Below, piece by piece: positions 10,170 to 17,816 of a DNA stretch of 59,651 bases. The notes below the pieces were generated by a model, which saw only the letters and a list, made by a program, of their open reading frames with translations, was not told the DNA's origin and did no database searches. Location of the stretch: the NCBI RefSeq assembly GCF_000280905.1, contig NZ_ALAP01000071.1, positions 1 to 59,651 of the forward strand. The letters are read 5' to 3'. A program made the translations under genes and the position numbers. Each line of letters starts with the position of its first letter. Position 1 is the stretch's first letter. This DNA is from Streptomyces sp. AA1529. Its GTDB lineage: Bacteria > Actinomycetota > Actinomycetes > Streptomycetales > Streptomycetaceae.

Positions 10170-10241
10170 CGCGCGCGTCGCGACATCGGACGACTCGTCC
10201 GCCGTGGGTCCTTTCCCGCCTCGTCGGCTTTTCCGGTGTGC

Positions 10242-10272
10242 TTGACCCTGACCGACCCGGACCGCGTATCGT
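10242..10272 (+). promoter_or_regulatory. Candidate vegetative promoter for the peptidoglycan-binding protein gene
   Basis: TTGACC (10242-10247) and TATCGT (10267-10272) with a 19-bp spacer resemble an HrdB-type promoter, about 82 bp before the ATG at 10354. The spacer is longer than ideal. Confidence 0.4.
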
Positions 10273-10353
10273 CCAGCGTTGGACAGTTACTGGCGATTCG
10301 GGCACGGCGGCCGTGAACCGGACGGCGTGCTGGTGCCGGGGGAGGGGAGCGGG

Positions 10354-11466
10354 ATGGCGGGGGACGGACGATGTCCCGGGTGCGGCCGGAGCGCGGCGGA
10401 GTGCCCGCCCGCCGACCGGGCCGGTTGCGGCGGCGGAGCCGGGCAGGAGGGCGGCCCGGAGGCCGGGGAGCCGGTCCCGGGCACCGCCCGGGAGCCCGCG
10501 TCCGCCGACCCGTTGGACATCCGCCCCTATGTGCGCCTGCTGGGGGGCGACCCGGCGCGGGCCCCGGAGGAGGAGGCCCCGGATGAGGGCCGGGGCGGTG
10601 TTCCGGCGGGCGCGTCCGCCGGATCCGGTCCGCCAACGGTGCCGGACGCCCGTGCGGACGCCCATGTACCGCTGCCCGACCTCGCTCCGCCCGCGGCCCC
10701 GGACGCGCAGGAGACGGCCGGACTCCCGGACGCGGCAGAGCGGGGCGGAACGGGACCGGACGGCCGGGAGCCGGACGCCGCGGGTGCCGGCCGCGCCGAC
10801 CGTCCCGCCGCCGACGGGCCGGGCCCCGTACGGCACCGCCGGATGGCCGAGCGCCGCAGACCCAGCACCGCGGTGTTCGCCGGGGTCGGAGTGGCCGCCG
10901 TGCTCGGCGGCGGCCTGCTGACCACCCAGTTGCTGACCGACGACGGCAGCCGCGCCGCGGACGGCCGCGCGCTGCGCCACATGCCGACCGGAGCGCCCGA
11001 CGAGGACCCGCACGCCGCCACCCCGTCCGCGACCCCGACGCCGCAGCGCGAGGGCCCCGAGCCGTCCCCCTCCCGGTCGAGCGCCCCGGCGACCCCGCGT
11101 GCCGACCGCGACAGCGGCAAGCACACGGCGAGCCCGTCGCCCTCCGGGAGCGGGCGGGAGGAGGCGGCGGAGCCGACGGACCGGCCCGAGGGGCGGGAGC
11201 GGGTGCGCCCGCGCCCGGAGCGCCCGGAGCGGCCCGCGGGGAAGACGCTGCGCCCCGGCGACTCCGGCGTCGCGGTCGTCGAACTGCAACGCAGGCTGAA
11301 GCAGGCCGGCTACTACGACCTGCGGGCCGAGGAGGACGGCGTCTACTCCTCGCGCGTCCAGGAGGCCGTCTTCCGGTACCAGGCGCACTACCGGCTGTGG
11401 GACGACGCCCCCGGTGAATACGGTCCCGCGACCCGCCGCCATCTGGAGGCCCGGACCTCGGGATGA
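10354..11466 (+). CDS. Membrane-anchored peptidoglycan-binding domain protein
   Basis: A 370-residue protein. ATG 10354 follows a strong GGGGAGGGG site. The N-terminal 165 residues are acidic and proline-rich, with CPGCGRSAAECPP at the start that could bind metal. One membrane helix lies at about 172-192 (STAVFAGVGVAAVLGGGLL). A long Ser/Thr/Pro/Arg linker follows, then a PG_binding_1 domain at about 300-370 (LRPGDSGVAVVELQRRLKQAGYY, FRYQAHYRL). Topology predicts an intracellular N-terminus and an extracellular cell-wall-binding C-terminus. No catalytic domain is fused, so it may anchor or sense the wall. The cytoplasmic partner is unknown. Confidence 0.78.
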   Translation: MAGDGRCPGCGRSAAECPPADRAGCGGGAGQEGGPEAGEPVPGTAREPASADPLDIRPYVRLLGGDPARAPEEEAPDEGRGGVPAGASAGSGPPTVPDARADAHVPLPDLAPPAAPDAQETAGLPDAAERGGTGPDGREPDAAGAGRADRPAADGPGPVRHRRMAERRRPSTAVFAGVGVAAVLGGGLLTTQLLTDDGSRAADGRALRHMPTGAPDEDPHAATPSATPTPQREGPEPSPSRSSAPATPRADRDSGKHTASPSPSGSGREEAAEPTDRPEGRERVRPRPERPERPAGKTLRPGDSGVAVVELQRRLKQAGYYDLRAEEDGVYSSRVQEAVFRYQAHYRLWDDAPGEYGPATRRHLEARTSG

Positions 11467-11671
11467 GCCGGGGGCACGCCCGGACTGGCCCGTGGCCGCC
11501 CCCGCTTTGTATGATGAGGAAACAAATGGTCCCGCCCGTGCCCCTGGCCTGACGGAAGGGGCGTCCCTGACCGGCGGGCGGGCCATCTGTCCTTCCTCGC
11601 CCATGAGCCCGCCCAGCCGCCCGCCCCTGCGCGAGCCCTGCGCGCCGGCCGCGACCCCGGGAGCCTTCCGC

Positions 11672-12331
11672 ATGCCCGCACCACAGCTCACCGTCCGCGC
11701 GCTGCTGCTCGACATGGACGGCACGCTCGTCGACTCCGACGCCGTCGTCACCCGGGTCTGGCGGGGCTGGGCCGCCGAGCAGGGACTCGACCCCGATCAC
11801 GTGCTGTCCGTCGCGCACGGCCGCCAGGGCCATCTGACGATGGCCACCCTGCTGCCGGACCGCCCCATGGAGCAGAACCACGCGGAGAACCGGGTCCTGC
11901 TGGCCCGGGAGACCGCCGACACCGAGGGCATCGTCCCCGTGCCCGGCGCCCCCGCCTTCCTGGCGGCAGTCCGGGACCTGCCGCACGCCCTGGTGACCTC
12001 CGCGACGGCCGAGCTGGCCGCTGCCCGGATGGCGGCCGCGGGGCTGGCCATGCCCGCCGTCCGGGTCACCGCCACCGATGTCGGCGCCGGGAAGCCCGAC
12101 CCCGAGGGCTTCCTCAAGGGCGCCGCCGAGCTGGGCTTCCCGCCGCACGAGTGCGTCGCCTTCGAGGACTCGGGCGCGGGCGTCGCCGCGGGCCTGGCCG
12201 CCGGGATGCCGGTCGTCGGCGTCGGCCCGCGCGCCGCGGAGCACGGCCCCACGGTGCACGTCGCCGACCTGGACCGGGTGCGCGCCACCCGCCTTCAGGA
12301 CGGACGGGTGCGCCTCACCTTCGAGGGCTGA
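11672..12331 (+). CDS. HAD-superfamily sugar-phosphatase-like hydrolase
   Basis: A 219-residue protein starting MPAPQLTVRALLLDMDGTLVDSD. D14 is the nucleophile and D16 the acid/base of HAD motif I. Motif II is LVTSATAEL, motif III the lysine in GAGKPDPEGF, motif IV FEDSGAGVAAGLAAGM. The alpha-helical cap between motifs I and II, with HGRQGHLTM, matches subfamily IA enzymes acting on sugar or polyol phosphates (2-deoxyglucose-6-phosphate or glycerol-phosphate phosphatases). Start 11672 is supported by GGGAG upstream. A TATGAT (11510-11515) could be the promoter -10. The stop lies 1 bp from the convergent ABM gene. Confidence 0.87.
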   Translation: MPAPQLTVRALLLDMDGTLVDSDAVVTRVWRGWAAEQGLDPDHVLSVAHGRQGHLTMATLLPDRPMEQNHAENRVLLARETADTEGIVPVPGAPAFLAAVRDLPHALVTSATAELAAARMAAAGLAMPAVRVTATDVGAGKPDPEGFLKGAAELGFPPHECVAFEDSGAGVAAGLAAGMPVVGVGPRAAEHGPTVHVADLDRVRATRLQDGRVRLTFEG

Positions 12332-12332
12332 G

Positions 12333-12698
12333 TCACTTCTTCGGCGGCGCCTGCTGCACGACCTCGAAGGACCAGGTCTCCGAGCCGGTCGCCGCGGGCT
12401 TCGGCCGCTCGGCGCCCCCCTCGCCGGACCCCGCGCCCTCCGCGCCGCCGTCGTCGCCCTTCGCCCGCTGGTGGGCCTCCTTCATGGGGCCGTTCATCCA
12501 CGCCTGGAAGGACTCCTCGTCCCGCCACCGGGTGTAGACGAGATAGCGGTCGCTTCCCTCCAGCGGGCGCAGCAGCTCGAACCACTCGAATCCGTCGGCG
12601 CCCTCCACGAAGCCCTTGCGTGCGGCGAACCGCTGCTCCAGCACCTCCCGCTGGTCAGCAGGAACGGTCAGCGCGTTGATCTTTACCACGCTAGGCAC
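12333..12698 (-). CDS. Antibiotic biosynthesis monooxygenase (ABM) family protein, 5' end rebuilt by element insertion
   Basis: A 121-residue protein beginning VPSVVKINALTVPADQREVLE. Residues 5-75 form the ABM ferredoxin-like domain (KINALTVPADQ, FEWFELLRPLEGSDRYLVYTRWRDEESFQAWMN), a fold used by small monooxygenases and heme-degrading enzymes. The catalytic state is not predictable. The C-terminal 40 residues are a charged low-complexity tail followed by TWSFEVVQQAP. The first four or five codons, the GTG start and the AGAGG binding site are element DNA: the native start (M-S-I-V-K-I-N) lies 9.4 kb away at 22084. Reading frame is kept across the junction, so the protein is probably still made, now from an element promoter divergent from the integrase. 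Confidence 0.8.
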   Translation of the reverse strand: MPSVVKINALTVPADQREVLEQRFAARKGFVEGADGFEWFELLRPLEGSDRYLVYTRWRDEESFQAWMNGPMKEAHQRAKGDDGGAEGAGSGEGGAERPKPAATGSETWSFEVVQQAPPKK

Positions 12699-12700
12699 AT
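12660..12700. other. attL (integrase gene side)
   Basis: Core TTGATCTT at 12676-12683. To its left lies chromosomal ABM coding sequence, to its right element sequence (TACCACGCTAGG). On the minus strand the junction reads GTGGTA-AAGATCAA-CGCG, in frame with the ABM protein. The element side carries GCTA (12690-12693), which mirrors TAGC (22049-22052) at the other end, an imperfect dyad like those of serine-integrase attP sites. Confidence 0.75.
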
Positions 12701-12704
12701 GACA

Positions 12705-12719
12705 CCTCTTTCTAAGAGG
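12705..12719. promoter_or_regulatory. Inverted repeat between ABM start and integrase start
   Basis: CCTCTT-tct-AAGAGG is a perfect 6-bp inverted repeat. It contains the ABM ribosome binding site on the minus strand and lies around the -35 position of the integrase promoter, so a protein bound here could control both divergent genes. Confidence 0.4.
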
Positions 12720-12736
12720 GGCCCCGGCTGGGCCCC

Positions 12737-12749
12737 TAACCTGGACCAT
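12737..12749 (+). promoter_or_regulatory. Leaderless promoter -10 of the integrase gene
   Basis: TAACCT at 12737-12742 ends 7 bp before the GTG at 12750. This is the standard spacing for actinobacterial leaderless genes, and no ribosome binding site is present. Confidence 0.6.
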
Positions 12750-14420
12750 GTGCGCGCAGTCTCCTACATCCGTCAGTCAAAGCGTCGTGAGGACGACTCC
12801 CAGGCGTCCCCTGAAGCGCAGCGGGACAAGTGCGAGGCCCTGATCACTGCCAAGGGCTGGGACCTGGCGGGCACCTTCGCTGACGTCGGCCGGAGCGGCT
12901 GGGACCCCAACGTGGAGCGCCCGGAGTTCGTAGAGATGATGGCCGCCGTCCGGGCCGGACACGTTGACGCGGTCGTGGTCTTCGCGCTGTCCCGCCTGAC
13001 CCGCCAGGGCGCCTTCGAAGCGATGAAGATCGAGGAGGAGCTACGCCAGTACGGCGTCCTTCTGGTCAGCGTGGAGGAGCCGTTCCTGGACACGTCGACC
13101 CCGGTCGGCGTCGCGATCTTCGGGCTCATCGCTGCTCTGGCGAAGCAAGAGTCCGACATGAAGTCGGCTTACATCACGGCGACGAAGGAGGGCATCCGCA
13201 AGGCTGGCGGCCACACGTCCGGGATGGCCCCGTACGGGTTCACGTCGGAGCGCGTCCAGCGCGGGAAGCTGAACGTAGTCCGCCTGGTACCTGACTCCAC
13301 GGAGGCCGTTCACGTCCGCCAGATGGTGGTCTGGGCGACGGAGGGCGTCTCTGCCGCCTCCATCGCGCGCCGCCTGAACGAAGTTGAGGTTCCGACGAAG
13401 AACGCGAAGGACGAGAACCGTCTGACTGCCCGCCGGAAGCGCGCCCACTCGGAGCCGGCGAATGCGCCCGCCTGGACGTCGACCACGGTCCTTCGCGTCC
13501 TCCGTGACCCGCGCCTGGCCGGGTACGCCATCGAATGGCAAGGCCGCACAGTGAAGACGAAGGACGCCCCGGGCACGGCCGGTAAGCGGGCCATCCTCCG
13601 TGACGACGAAGGCCGCCCGCTGGCCGCCCACGAAGCCATCGTCAACCCTGACGAGTGGTGGCGCCTCCAGGACGTCTTGAACGGCCGGACCTTGGTCGTG
13701 AAGCACTCCCGCCGGTCCGTCCCCTCCCTCTTGGCCGGGGCCGGAATCCTCTTCTGTGATGTGTGTGGCTCCGTGATGGTCACGGACCAGCGCAACGGGA
13801 AGCGGCTGTACCGCTGTAACCGTGCCAGCGCGGGTCTGGTCCCGGGGCATGGCGGCCTGGCCATCGACATGGCGACGGCTGACGACGTCGTGACGCGCGA
13901 CGTCTGGTCACGCCTGGAGGCCATGGACCCGGCGGACCCGGAGGACCTGGAATTCCTGTCCGAGGCAGCGCGCCGGTTCGCTGCCCAGCGGGACACCAGC
14001 GAGCGTCAGGCGGAATTGGCGGCAGCACGCGCCGAGTTGGAACACGTCCGGGGCGCCTTGCGCACCCTGTACCAGGACCGCCAGGACGGCCTCTACGGGG
14101 GTGAGACGGGGCGGGAGATGTTCACGGAGTCTGTGACCCGCCTGACGGCTCACGAGGAGCGCACAGCGGCACGTGTGGCCGAACTGGACGCCTCCGGGCC
14201 CGCCGCTATCTCCATCCCACTGGAGTGGACGGACGGGGAGATGGACCCGGTCGGCCCTGGGTCGACGTGGGACGGCTGGACGCTCCAGGAGCGCCGCGAC
14301 TTCATCGCGCTGTTCGTGGACCAGATCCGCGTCACGAAGTCCATCGGGCGGGGCCGCAACGCGAACACGGCGGACCGGGTCTGGATCGTCTGGGCCCAGG
14401 CGCCGGTGACGACGCGATGA
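12750..14420 (+). CDS. Large serine recombinase (site-specific integrase)
   Basis: A 556-residue protein starting VRAVSYIRQSKRR, the typical first strand of the resolvase catalytic domain. S10 is the nucleophile. Residues 1-145 are the catalytic domain (ALSRLTRQG, AKQESDMKSAYI on the E-helix). 150-300 is the recombinase DNA-binding domain (GMAPYGFTS, AWTSTTVLRVLRDPRLAGY). A zinc ribbon begins with C336-x2-C339 and has C356. The fourth ligand is not an obvious cysteine. A coiled-coil region (400-460) follows. GTG 12750 is preferred for the leaderless promoter. An in-frame ATG at 12699 also exists. It should join attP and attB without a host factor. It lies next to attL as usual. Confidence 0.93.
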   Translation: MRAVSYIRQSKRREDDSQASPEAQRDKCEALITAKGWDLAGTFADVGRSGWDPNVERPEFVEMMAAVRAGHVDAVVVFALSRLTRQGAFEAMKIEEELRQYGVLLVSVEEPFLDTSTPVGVAIFGLIAALAKQESDMKSAYITATKEGIRKAGGHTSGMAPYGFTSERVQRGKLNVVRLVPDSTEAVHVRQMVVWATEGVSAASIARRLNEVEVPTKNAKDENRLTARRKRAHSEPANAPAWTSTTVLRVLRDPRLAGYAIEWQGRTVKTKDAPGTAGKRAILRDDEGRPLAAHEAIVNPDEWWRLQDVLNGRTLVVKHSRRSVPSLLAGAGILFCDVCGSVMVTDQRNGKRLYRCNRASAGLVPGHGGLAIDMATADDVVTRDVWSRLEAMDPADPEDLEFLSEAARRFAAQRDTSERQAELAAARAELEHVRGALRTLYQDRQDGLYGGETGREMFTESVTRLTAHEERTAARVAELDASGPAAISIPLEWTDGEMDPVGPGSTWDGWTLQERRDFIALFVDQIRVTKSIGRGRNANTADRVWIVWAQAPVTTR

Positions 14421-14671
14421 ACGCTGACGCCCTGGACGTCGAAAGGATCGAGGCGCGCGCCTACCTCCACATGGAGATCCTGGAGCTACAGCGCCAGTCC
14501 CGCGCCCTGTGGCGTCGCCTGGCGCGCGGTGAGGACAACTCCGTGATCCGGTCCCGCATCGAGCGTCTGGAGACCCTCCTGGCGGCCCTGGGCGGGGCGC
14601 CGGAGTTGATGGCCACGCGCGGTACATGCGGCGCATGCGGGAGCGTGCCGGAAGCGGTTCCTCCCAGGTGA
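14417..14671 (+). CDS. Small coiled-coil protein coupled to the integrase
   Basis: An 84-residue protein whose ATG overlaps the integrase stop (ATGA). Residues 10-62 are strongly helical and charged (ERIEARAYLHMEILELQRQ, IRSRIERLETLLAALGG), ending with a CGACGS knuckle near residue 73 that could bind metal. Function is unknown. Tight coupling to a serine integrase makes an accessory or directionality factor conceivable, but nothing in the sequence proves it. Confidence 0.7.
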   Translation: MNADALDVERIEARAYLHMEILELQRQSRALWRRLARGEDNSVIRSRIERLETLLAALGGAPELMATRGTCGACGSVPEAVPPR

Positions 14672-14699
14672 TGGAGGCTGCCGCTGCCAGCGTTTACGA

Positions 14700-14723
14700 G
14701 GGGTCGGCCCGACGGTCGGCCCC
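14700..14723 (+). terminator. Terminator hairpin after the integrase cassette
   Basis: GGGGTCGGCC (14700-14709) pairs with GGTCGGCCCC (14714-14723) with two G:U wobbles around a 4-nt loop. It lies 29 bp after the stop of the 84-aa gene. Confidence 0.6.
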
Positions 14724-15550
14724 TTCGCTGTGTCGTGGGCCACGGCGGAGGTTCAACGCGATGGGCCGTCGCGTTTCGTTTCAGCGTGGAGGAGGGGACC
14801 GCACCTTGGCTGAGCTGGGAAAACAGCGTAAAGACTCTATTTTTGTTACGTAACTTGAAGAAAAACTACTACTACCTATTCCCCCTACAGGCTTCAGCTT
14901 CTTGGGGCTTACCCCCTGAACATCGTGGGCCCTTGGGTTCCGTAACTCAGCCCAGTTCAGCCGCCCTCCGCGCCCCTCCGCTGCCCTCCGGCCAGCCCAC
15001 GGCCCCGTGCGGCCCAGGAGGCTGCCAGCGCCCGTATGCGCCCCTCTGGGCCACTCCTGACCCCCAGGGCCAGCGAGCCCCCTCCAGAGGCCCCATGCGA
15101 CCCCTGACGGCCTCCGCCTCCTTCGTGAACGCCACCACGACCCAGGCCCCCGCCTGCCTCCGCGTTAGCGCCCGCCTGCCCCCGCGTCGCCAGCGTCCTT
15201 CGCTGTCGCCTCGCTGGCCCGCGCATGACGTTCAGTACCGCGTGACAAGCGTCACTACGCCTCCAGCCCGGATCGGGGCCGAATCGGGGGAGGTCCTCAC
15301 CTGTACATAGGTAGAGGCCGCTCCGCGCACCCATCTCACGTCCTCACCGGACAGTAGAGAAGAGCGCTACGGCGCTCCTCCTCCGCGACCGCCTGTCAGG
15401 CATCGGGTCGCCGCTTGATCTTGGGCTGTCCAGCCCGCTCCGCCCTACCTGACAGGGGGCGTGAAGCGGCCGGACAGCCCAATTCTGCTTCCTGGGGTTA
15501 CACCCAGGGAGGCCGTCGCAGGGGGTGTCGATGGTGGCGCCTCAGCGTCA

Positions 15551-15580
15551 GGCCCTGGCCGGTACCTACCTGCCAGGGCC
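15551..15580 (+). terminator. 9-bp stem hairpin, possible terminator
   Basis: GGCCCTGGC (15551-15559) pairs perfectly with GCCAGGGCC (15572-15580), leaving a 12-nt loop with a GGTACC palindrome. It stands in the non-coding leader before the gene at 15787. Confidence 0.45.
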
Positions 15581-15710
15581 CCAACTTCCCTTCAGCGCGT
15601 AGGCCCACCACGCTGGCGCGCTCCCCTGATCTCCGGCCCCGGACGGCCGGTACCAACGTCCGAACTCTCTCCCTGGCCGATGCGGCTGGAGGATCGGCAG
15701 TGATGCGCCT

Positions 15711-15785
15711 GTGGTGGGCCCGCCTCCCTGTCGTTCCCCCTGCCGCGTCGGCCTTCGTCGTTTCATGATCAAGGAGGCCCACCAC
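15711..15785 (+). promoter_or_regulatory. Inverted repeat that can mask the SD of the next gene
   Basis: GTGGTGGGCC (15711-15720) is the exact reverse complement of GGCCCACCAC (15776-15785). The second arm starts at the last G of the AAGGAGG binding site (15771-15777) and ends one base before the ATG at 15787. Pairing across the 55-nt loop would hide the initiation region. Confidence 0.4.
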
Positions 15786-15786
15786 C

Positions 15787-16197
15787 ATGCCTACGTATGA
15801 AACCCACTGCGGCGGTTGCGATACGCCGCTGACCGGTCGCCAGCGCCAATGGTGTTCGGACGCCTGCCGTCTGCGTCAGTACGGCAAGCCGCTGCCGCTT
15901 CGTGACTGCTGCCTGTGCGGCCAGCCCTTCCCGCCCGTGAACGCCCGTCAGCGCGTCTGCCGCTACGGCGTGGACAACGAGCGCGGTGACGCCTGCTTCG
16001 ACGTCCAGGAGGCCGCCGAGGAGCACCAGGACGACCGGGTCAACTACTGGCGCGAGATCCGAGACTCCGCTGTTTGCGAAGGCCCCACATGCACGGCTGA
16101 GATCCCGTACGCCGGGACGGGCCGGCCGAAGCGATTCTGTTCCGCCCGTTGTCGCGTGGCAGCCAACCGTGCCGCGAAGAAGGAGGCTGCCAAGTGA
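15787..16197 (+). CDS. Triple zinc-knuckle protein of the element
   Basis: A 136-residue protein with three cysteine pairs of the same layout: CGGCDTPL with WCSDACRLRQ, CCLCGQPF with VCRYG and a later C, and CEGPTCTAEI with FCSARCRVAANR. The C-x2-C...C-S-x2-C-R arrangement is seen in small phage and actinobacterial zinc-ribbon or treble-clef proteins that bind nucleic acid. AAGGAGG lies nine bases before the ATG. It heads a two-gene cassette (next start overlaps its stop). I infer nucleic-acid binding. Target unknown. Confidence 0.78.
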   Translation: MPTYETHCGGCDTPLTGRQRQWCSDACRLRQYGKPLPLRDCCLCGQPFPPVNARQRVCRYGVDNERGDACFDVQEAAEEHQDDRVNYWREIRDSAVCEGPTCTAEIPYAGTGRPKRFCSARCRVAANRAAKKEAAK

Positions 16198-16742
16198 GTA
16201 CCGACACCGCTACCGCCGTCACGTCCATTGCTGACGCCCTGGCGAAGGAGGGCTTCGGCTGGGGCTCCGGTCAGCGCGCCTGGCTTCACGGGGAGCGTGT
16301 CGACGTCGACCGGGTCCGCGTCGCTGCCATCCGACAGGCCAGCGTCCAGGGCTTCCGTCCGACGGGCCGCCTGATCGGGGCGGTCATGGACCAGGACGTC
16401 AACCGGCCGAAGCGTCGTCCCGCGCCGGACCCGGAACCCGTCGCGCCTGCCGTTGACGACGTGGCCCTTCCGCTGCCCTCCACGGAGGAACTGGCCCAGA
16501 ACGCCGCACACATGGTGGACCTCTTCTTCATGTTCTCCCTGGCCTTCACGCCGAAGCCCTGGGAGTTCACGAACGACGACGTCAACTGCCACGCGCTCCC
16601 AGCCGACATCCGGCGCACGTGCTACCGGGCGGGCCTGACCGTCGCTGCCGGACATGGCTGCCCTGGCCGCGCGCCAACCATGCGCCAGGTCGTAGACGCC
16701 CTGATCCGCCGCATGGCGAAGGACGGCCGTATCACGCGCTGA
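16194..16742 (+). CDS. Hypothetical element protein, coupled to the zinc-knuckle gene
   Basis: A 182-residue protein, GTG start within GTGA overlapping the previous stop. The N-terminal 75 residues include a winged-helix-like pattern (SIADALAKEGFGWGSGQRAWL, VRVAAIRQASVQGFRPTGRLIGAVM). A proline-rich linker follows at 80-95. The C-terminal half (PWEFTNDDVNCHALPADIRRT through MRQVVDALIRRMAKDGRITR) looks like a second small helical DNA-binding domain. I do not recognise the family. Two possible DNA-binding modules beside a zinc protein suggest replication or transcription control of the element. Confidence 0.72.
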   Translation: MSTDTATAVTSIADALAKEGFGWGSGQRAWLHGERVDVDRVRVAAIRQASVQGFRPTGRLIGAVMDQDVNRPKRRPAPDPEPVAPAVDDVALPLPSTEELAQNAAHMVDLFFMFSLAFTPKPWEFTNDDVNCHALPADIRRTCYRAGLTVAAGHGCPGRAPTMRQVVDALIRRMAKDGRITR

Positions 16743-16777
16743 CTCCGAGGCGCGGCTAGGCCGTGCCTCCCTCCCCT

Positions 16778-16801
16778 GGTCGGGCCCTTCGGGGTCCGGC
16801 C
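16778..16801 (+). terminator. UUCG-loop terminator between element cassettes
   Basis: GGTCGGGCCC then TTC then GGGGTCCGGCC folds into a long stem (with G:U pairs) closed by a C(UUCG)G tetraloop, 35 bp after the stop at 16742. Confidence 0.6.
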
Positions 16802-16859
16802 TTGCGGGGTGCCCAGCCGCCCACATAGAGGCGCCTACGCCCCCTTGAAGGAGTTCCCG

Positions 16860-17105
16860 ATGACTGACCAGCTTTACGCCACAACTCCCGCCGACATGCC
16901 GCCCCGTGCGCCGTCCCTGGACGCCCTTCAGCGCCAAACGGTCCGCGATCTGCTCACGGGCACGGCCTTGAAGCTGGCCGCCGCTGAAGAGGTCGACCTG
17001 GACGCGCTGGAGGTTCTGGCGAAGCTCCTGGACGCCCAGACGCGTGCCAAGGAAGCGGACCTTCGCCGGATACAGCACTACGCAGCGAAGGAGGCCCGCC
17101 AGTGA
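16860..17105 (+). CDS. Small helical element protein
   Basis: An 81-residue protein. ATG 16860 is preceded by AAGGAGTTCCCG. After a proline-rich start (TTPADMPPRAPS), residues 21-81 are helical and charged (LDALQRQTVRDLLTGTALKL, LDAQTRAKEADLRRIQHYAA). No family recognised. First of three genes joined by 4-bp overlaps (16860-17712), which suggests stoichiometric partners. Confidence 0.72.
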   Translation: MTDQLYATTPADMPPRAPSLDALQRQTVRDLLTGTALKLAAAEEVDLDALEVLAKLLDAQTRAKEADLRRIQHYAAKEARQ

Positions 17106-17443
17106 GTAACCCCGGCCACATCCGCGCCGCTGTCATCGACGCTCTGACGGATCTCCTGGTCCCCGAGGCTGACGAGATTCTGGACCTGGGTCAGCTCATC
17201 AAGGTCGTTGGCGCTGTCGCTGGCCGGAACCACGGCGTGCGCGTCCCTATGGACGTGCTGGTCCAGGTCCTGAAGGACGTCGGCCTGAAGGTCGAGACGG
17301 ACCCTGGCGGGCGTGAGGGTCGCGCGTACGGCGTCCGCATCAAGGGCCAACACACGCGCGCTGAGCGTGAGGCGTTCGCCGCGCGTCGGGCCCTTCGCGA
17401 TGAGATCCGTTCTCTCAGCCGCCCCCGTCGGACCCGCCGATGA
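17102..17443 (+). CDS. Hypothetical element protein with winged-helix-like pattern
   Basis: A 113-residue protein, GTG start overlapping the previous stop. Residues 1-80 show alternating helices (IRAAVIDALTDLLVPEADEI, LIKVVGAVAGRN, MDVLVQVLKDVGLKVETD) and a beta pair GRAYGVRIKG that would make a small winged helix. The C-terminus is very basic (RRALRDEIRSLSRPRRTRR). It could bind DNA. Family not recognised. Middle gene of a coupled trio. Confidence 0.72.
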   Translation: MSNPGHIRAAVIDALTDLLVPEADEILDLGQLIKVVGAVAGRNHGVRVPMDVLVQVLKDVGLKVETDPGGREGRAYGVRIKGQHTRAEREAFAARRALRDEIRSLSRPRRTRR

Positions 17444-17712
17444 GCACGCCCAAGCTTCCCGCTGGTCCGGTGCCGTTCGCGCGCCTGAACGCGGCCCTGG
17501 CCCAGGTTGCCTTCGAAGACAGCCACGGCTTGGAGTTCGAAGTGGACCTGTACGGGGCGGTTCTGGCCGTCCTGGCAGCGGACGGCTCCCCGTCGCTGCC
17601 CCTCGGACGCTTCGGCGCGCACCTCCGCTCCCGTGGCTACGTCAAGCGCCGTGCCGCTGGTAGCCGGTCTATCGCTGGCCTGGTCCTCCTGGACCCGCCA
17701 GACGCCCCGTAG
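17440..17712 (+). CDS. Small hypothetical element protein
   Basis: A 90-residue protein, ATG overlapping the previous stop (ATGA). Order of elements: helix FARLNAALAQVAFED, strand LEFEVDLYGAVLAVL, then LPLGRFGAHLRSRGYVKRRAAGSRSIAGL, which reads like the recognition half of a winged helix found in primase or replication-associated proteins (G-x2-L-x2-R-G). Not enough to assign a family. Last gene of the trio, followed by a strong terminator. Confidence 0.7.
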   Translation: MSTPKLPAGPVPFARLNAALAQVAFEDSHGLEFEVDLYGAVLAVLAADGSPSLPLGRFGAHLRSRGYVKRRAAGSRSIAGLVLLDPPDAP

Positions 17713-17726
17713 TCATCCTCTCCCGC

Positions 17727-17753
17727 CCCTCCTGGCCCCGATGGCCAGGAGGG
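17727..17753 (+). terminator. Perfect 11-bp terminator hairpin
   Basis: CCCTCCTGGCC (17727-17737) pairs perfectly with GGCCAGGAGGG (17743-17753), loop CCGAT, 15 bp after the stop of the 90-aa gene. Confidence 0.75.
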
Positions 17754-17816
17754 CCTCACCAGTGCGCCACAAGGCTGCCTGGCCCCTCTCTCTCACCTCT
17801 CACGCAAGGAGTTCCC

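Larger units (their letters stand above)
14724..15786. other. 1.06-kb hairpin-rich non-coding region of the element
   Basis: No convincing gene is seen in either strand. An AT-rich patch (14820-14890) contains the 10-bp palindrome GTTACGTAAC (14845-14854). From about 14970 to 15230 the plus strand is C-rich and G-poor. Further on are GTGAC-aagc-GTCAC (15242-15255), ACCT-n6-AGGT (15299-15312), GGGCTG-n-CAGCCC (15424-15436), CCTGGG-n6-CCCAGG (15491-15508) and a 9-bp stem at 15551-15580. Such a region could hold a promoter, Rho-dependent termination, a packaging signal or a replication origin. None is demonstrated. Confidence 0.55.

Noticed and set aside
10279..10353. Upstream TTG start for the peptidoglycan-binding protein
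   Set aside because: The ATG at 10354 has a far better ribosome binding site, and the extra 25 residues would overlap the likely promoter.
14820..14890. AT-rich patch as remnant of an insertion sequence
   Set aside because: No inverted terminal repeats, target duplication or transposase frame. Composition alone is not evidence.
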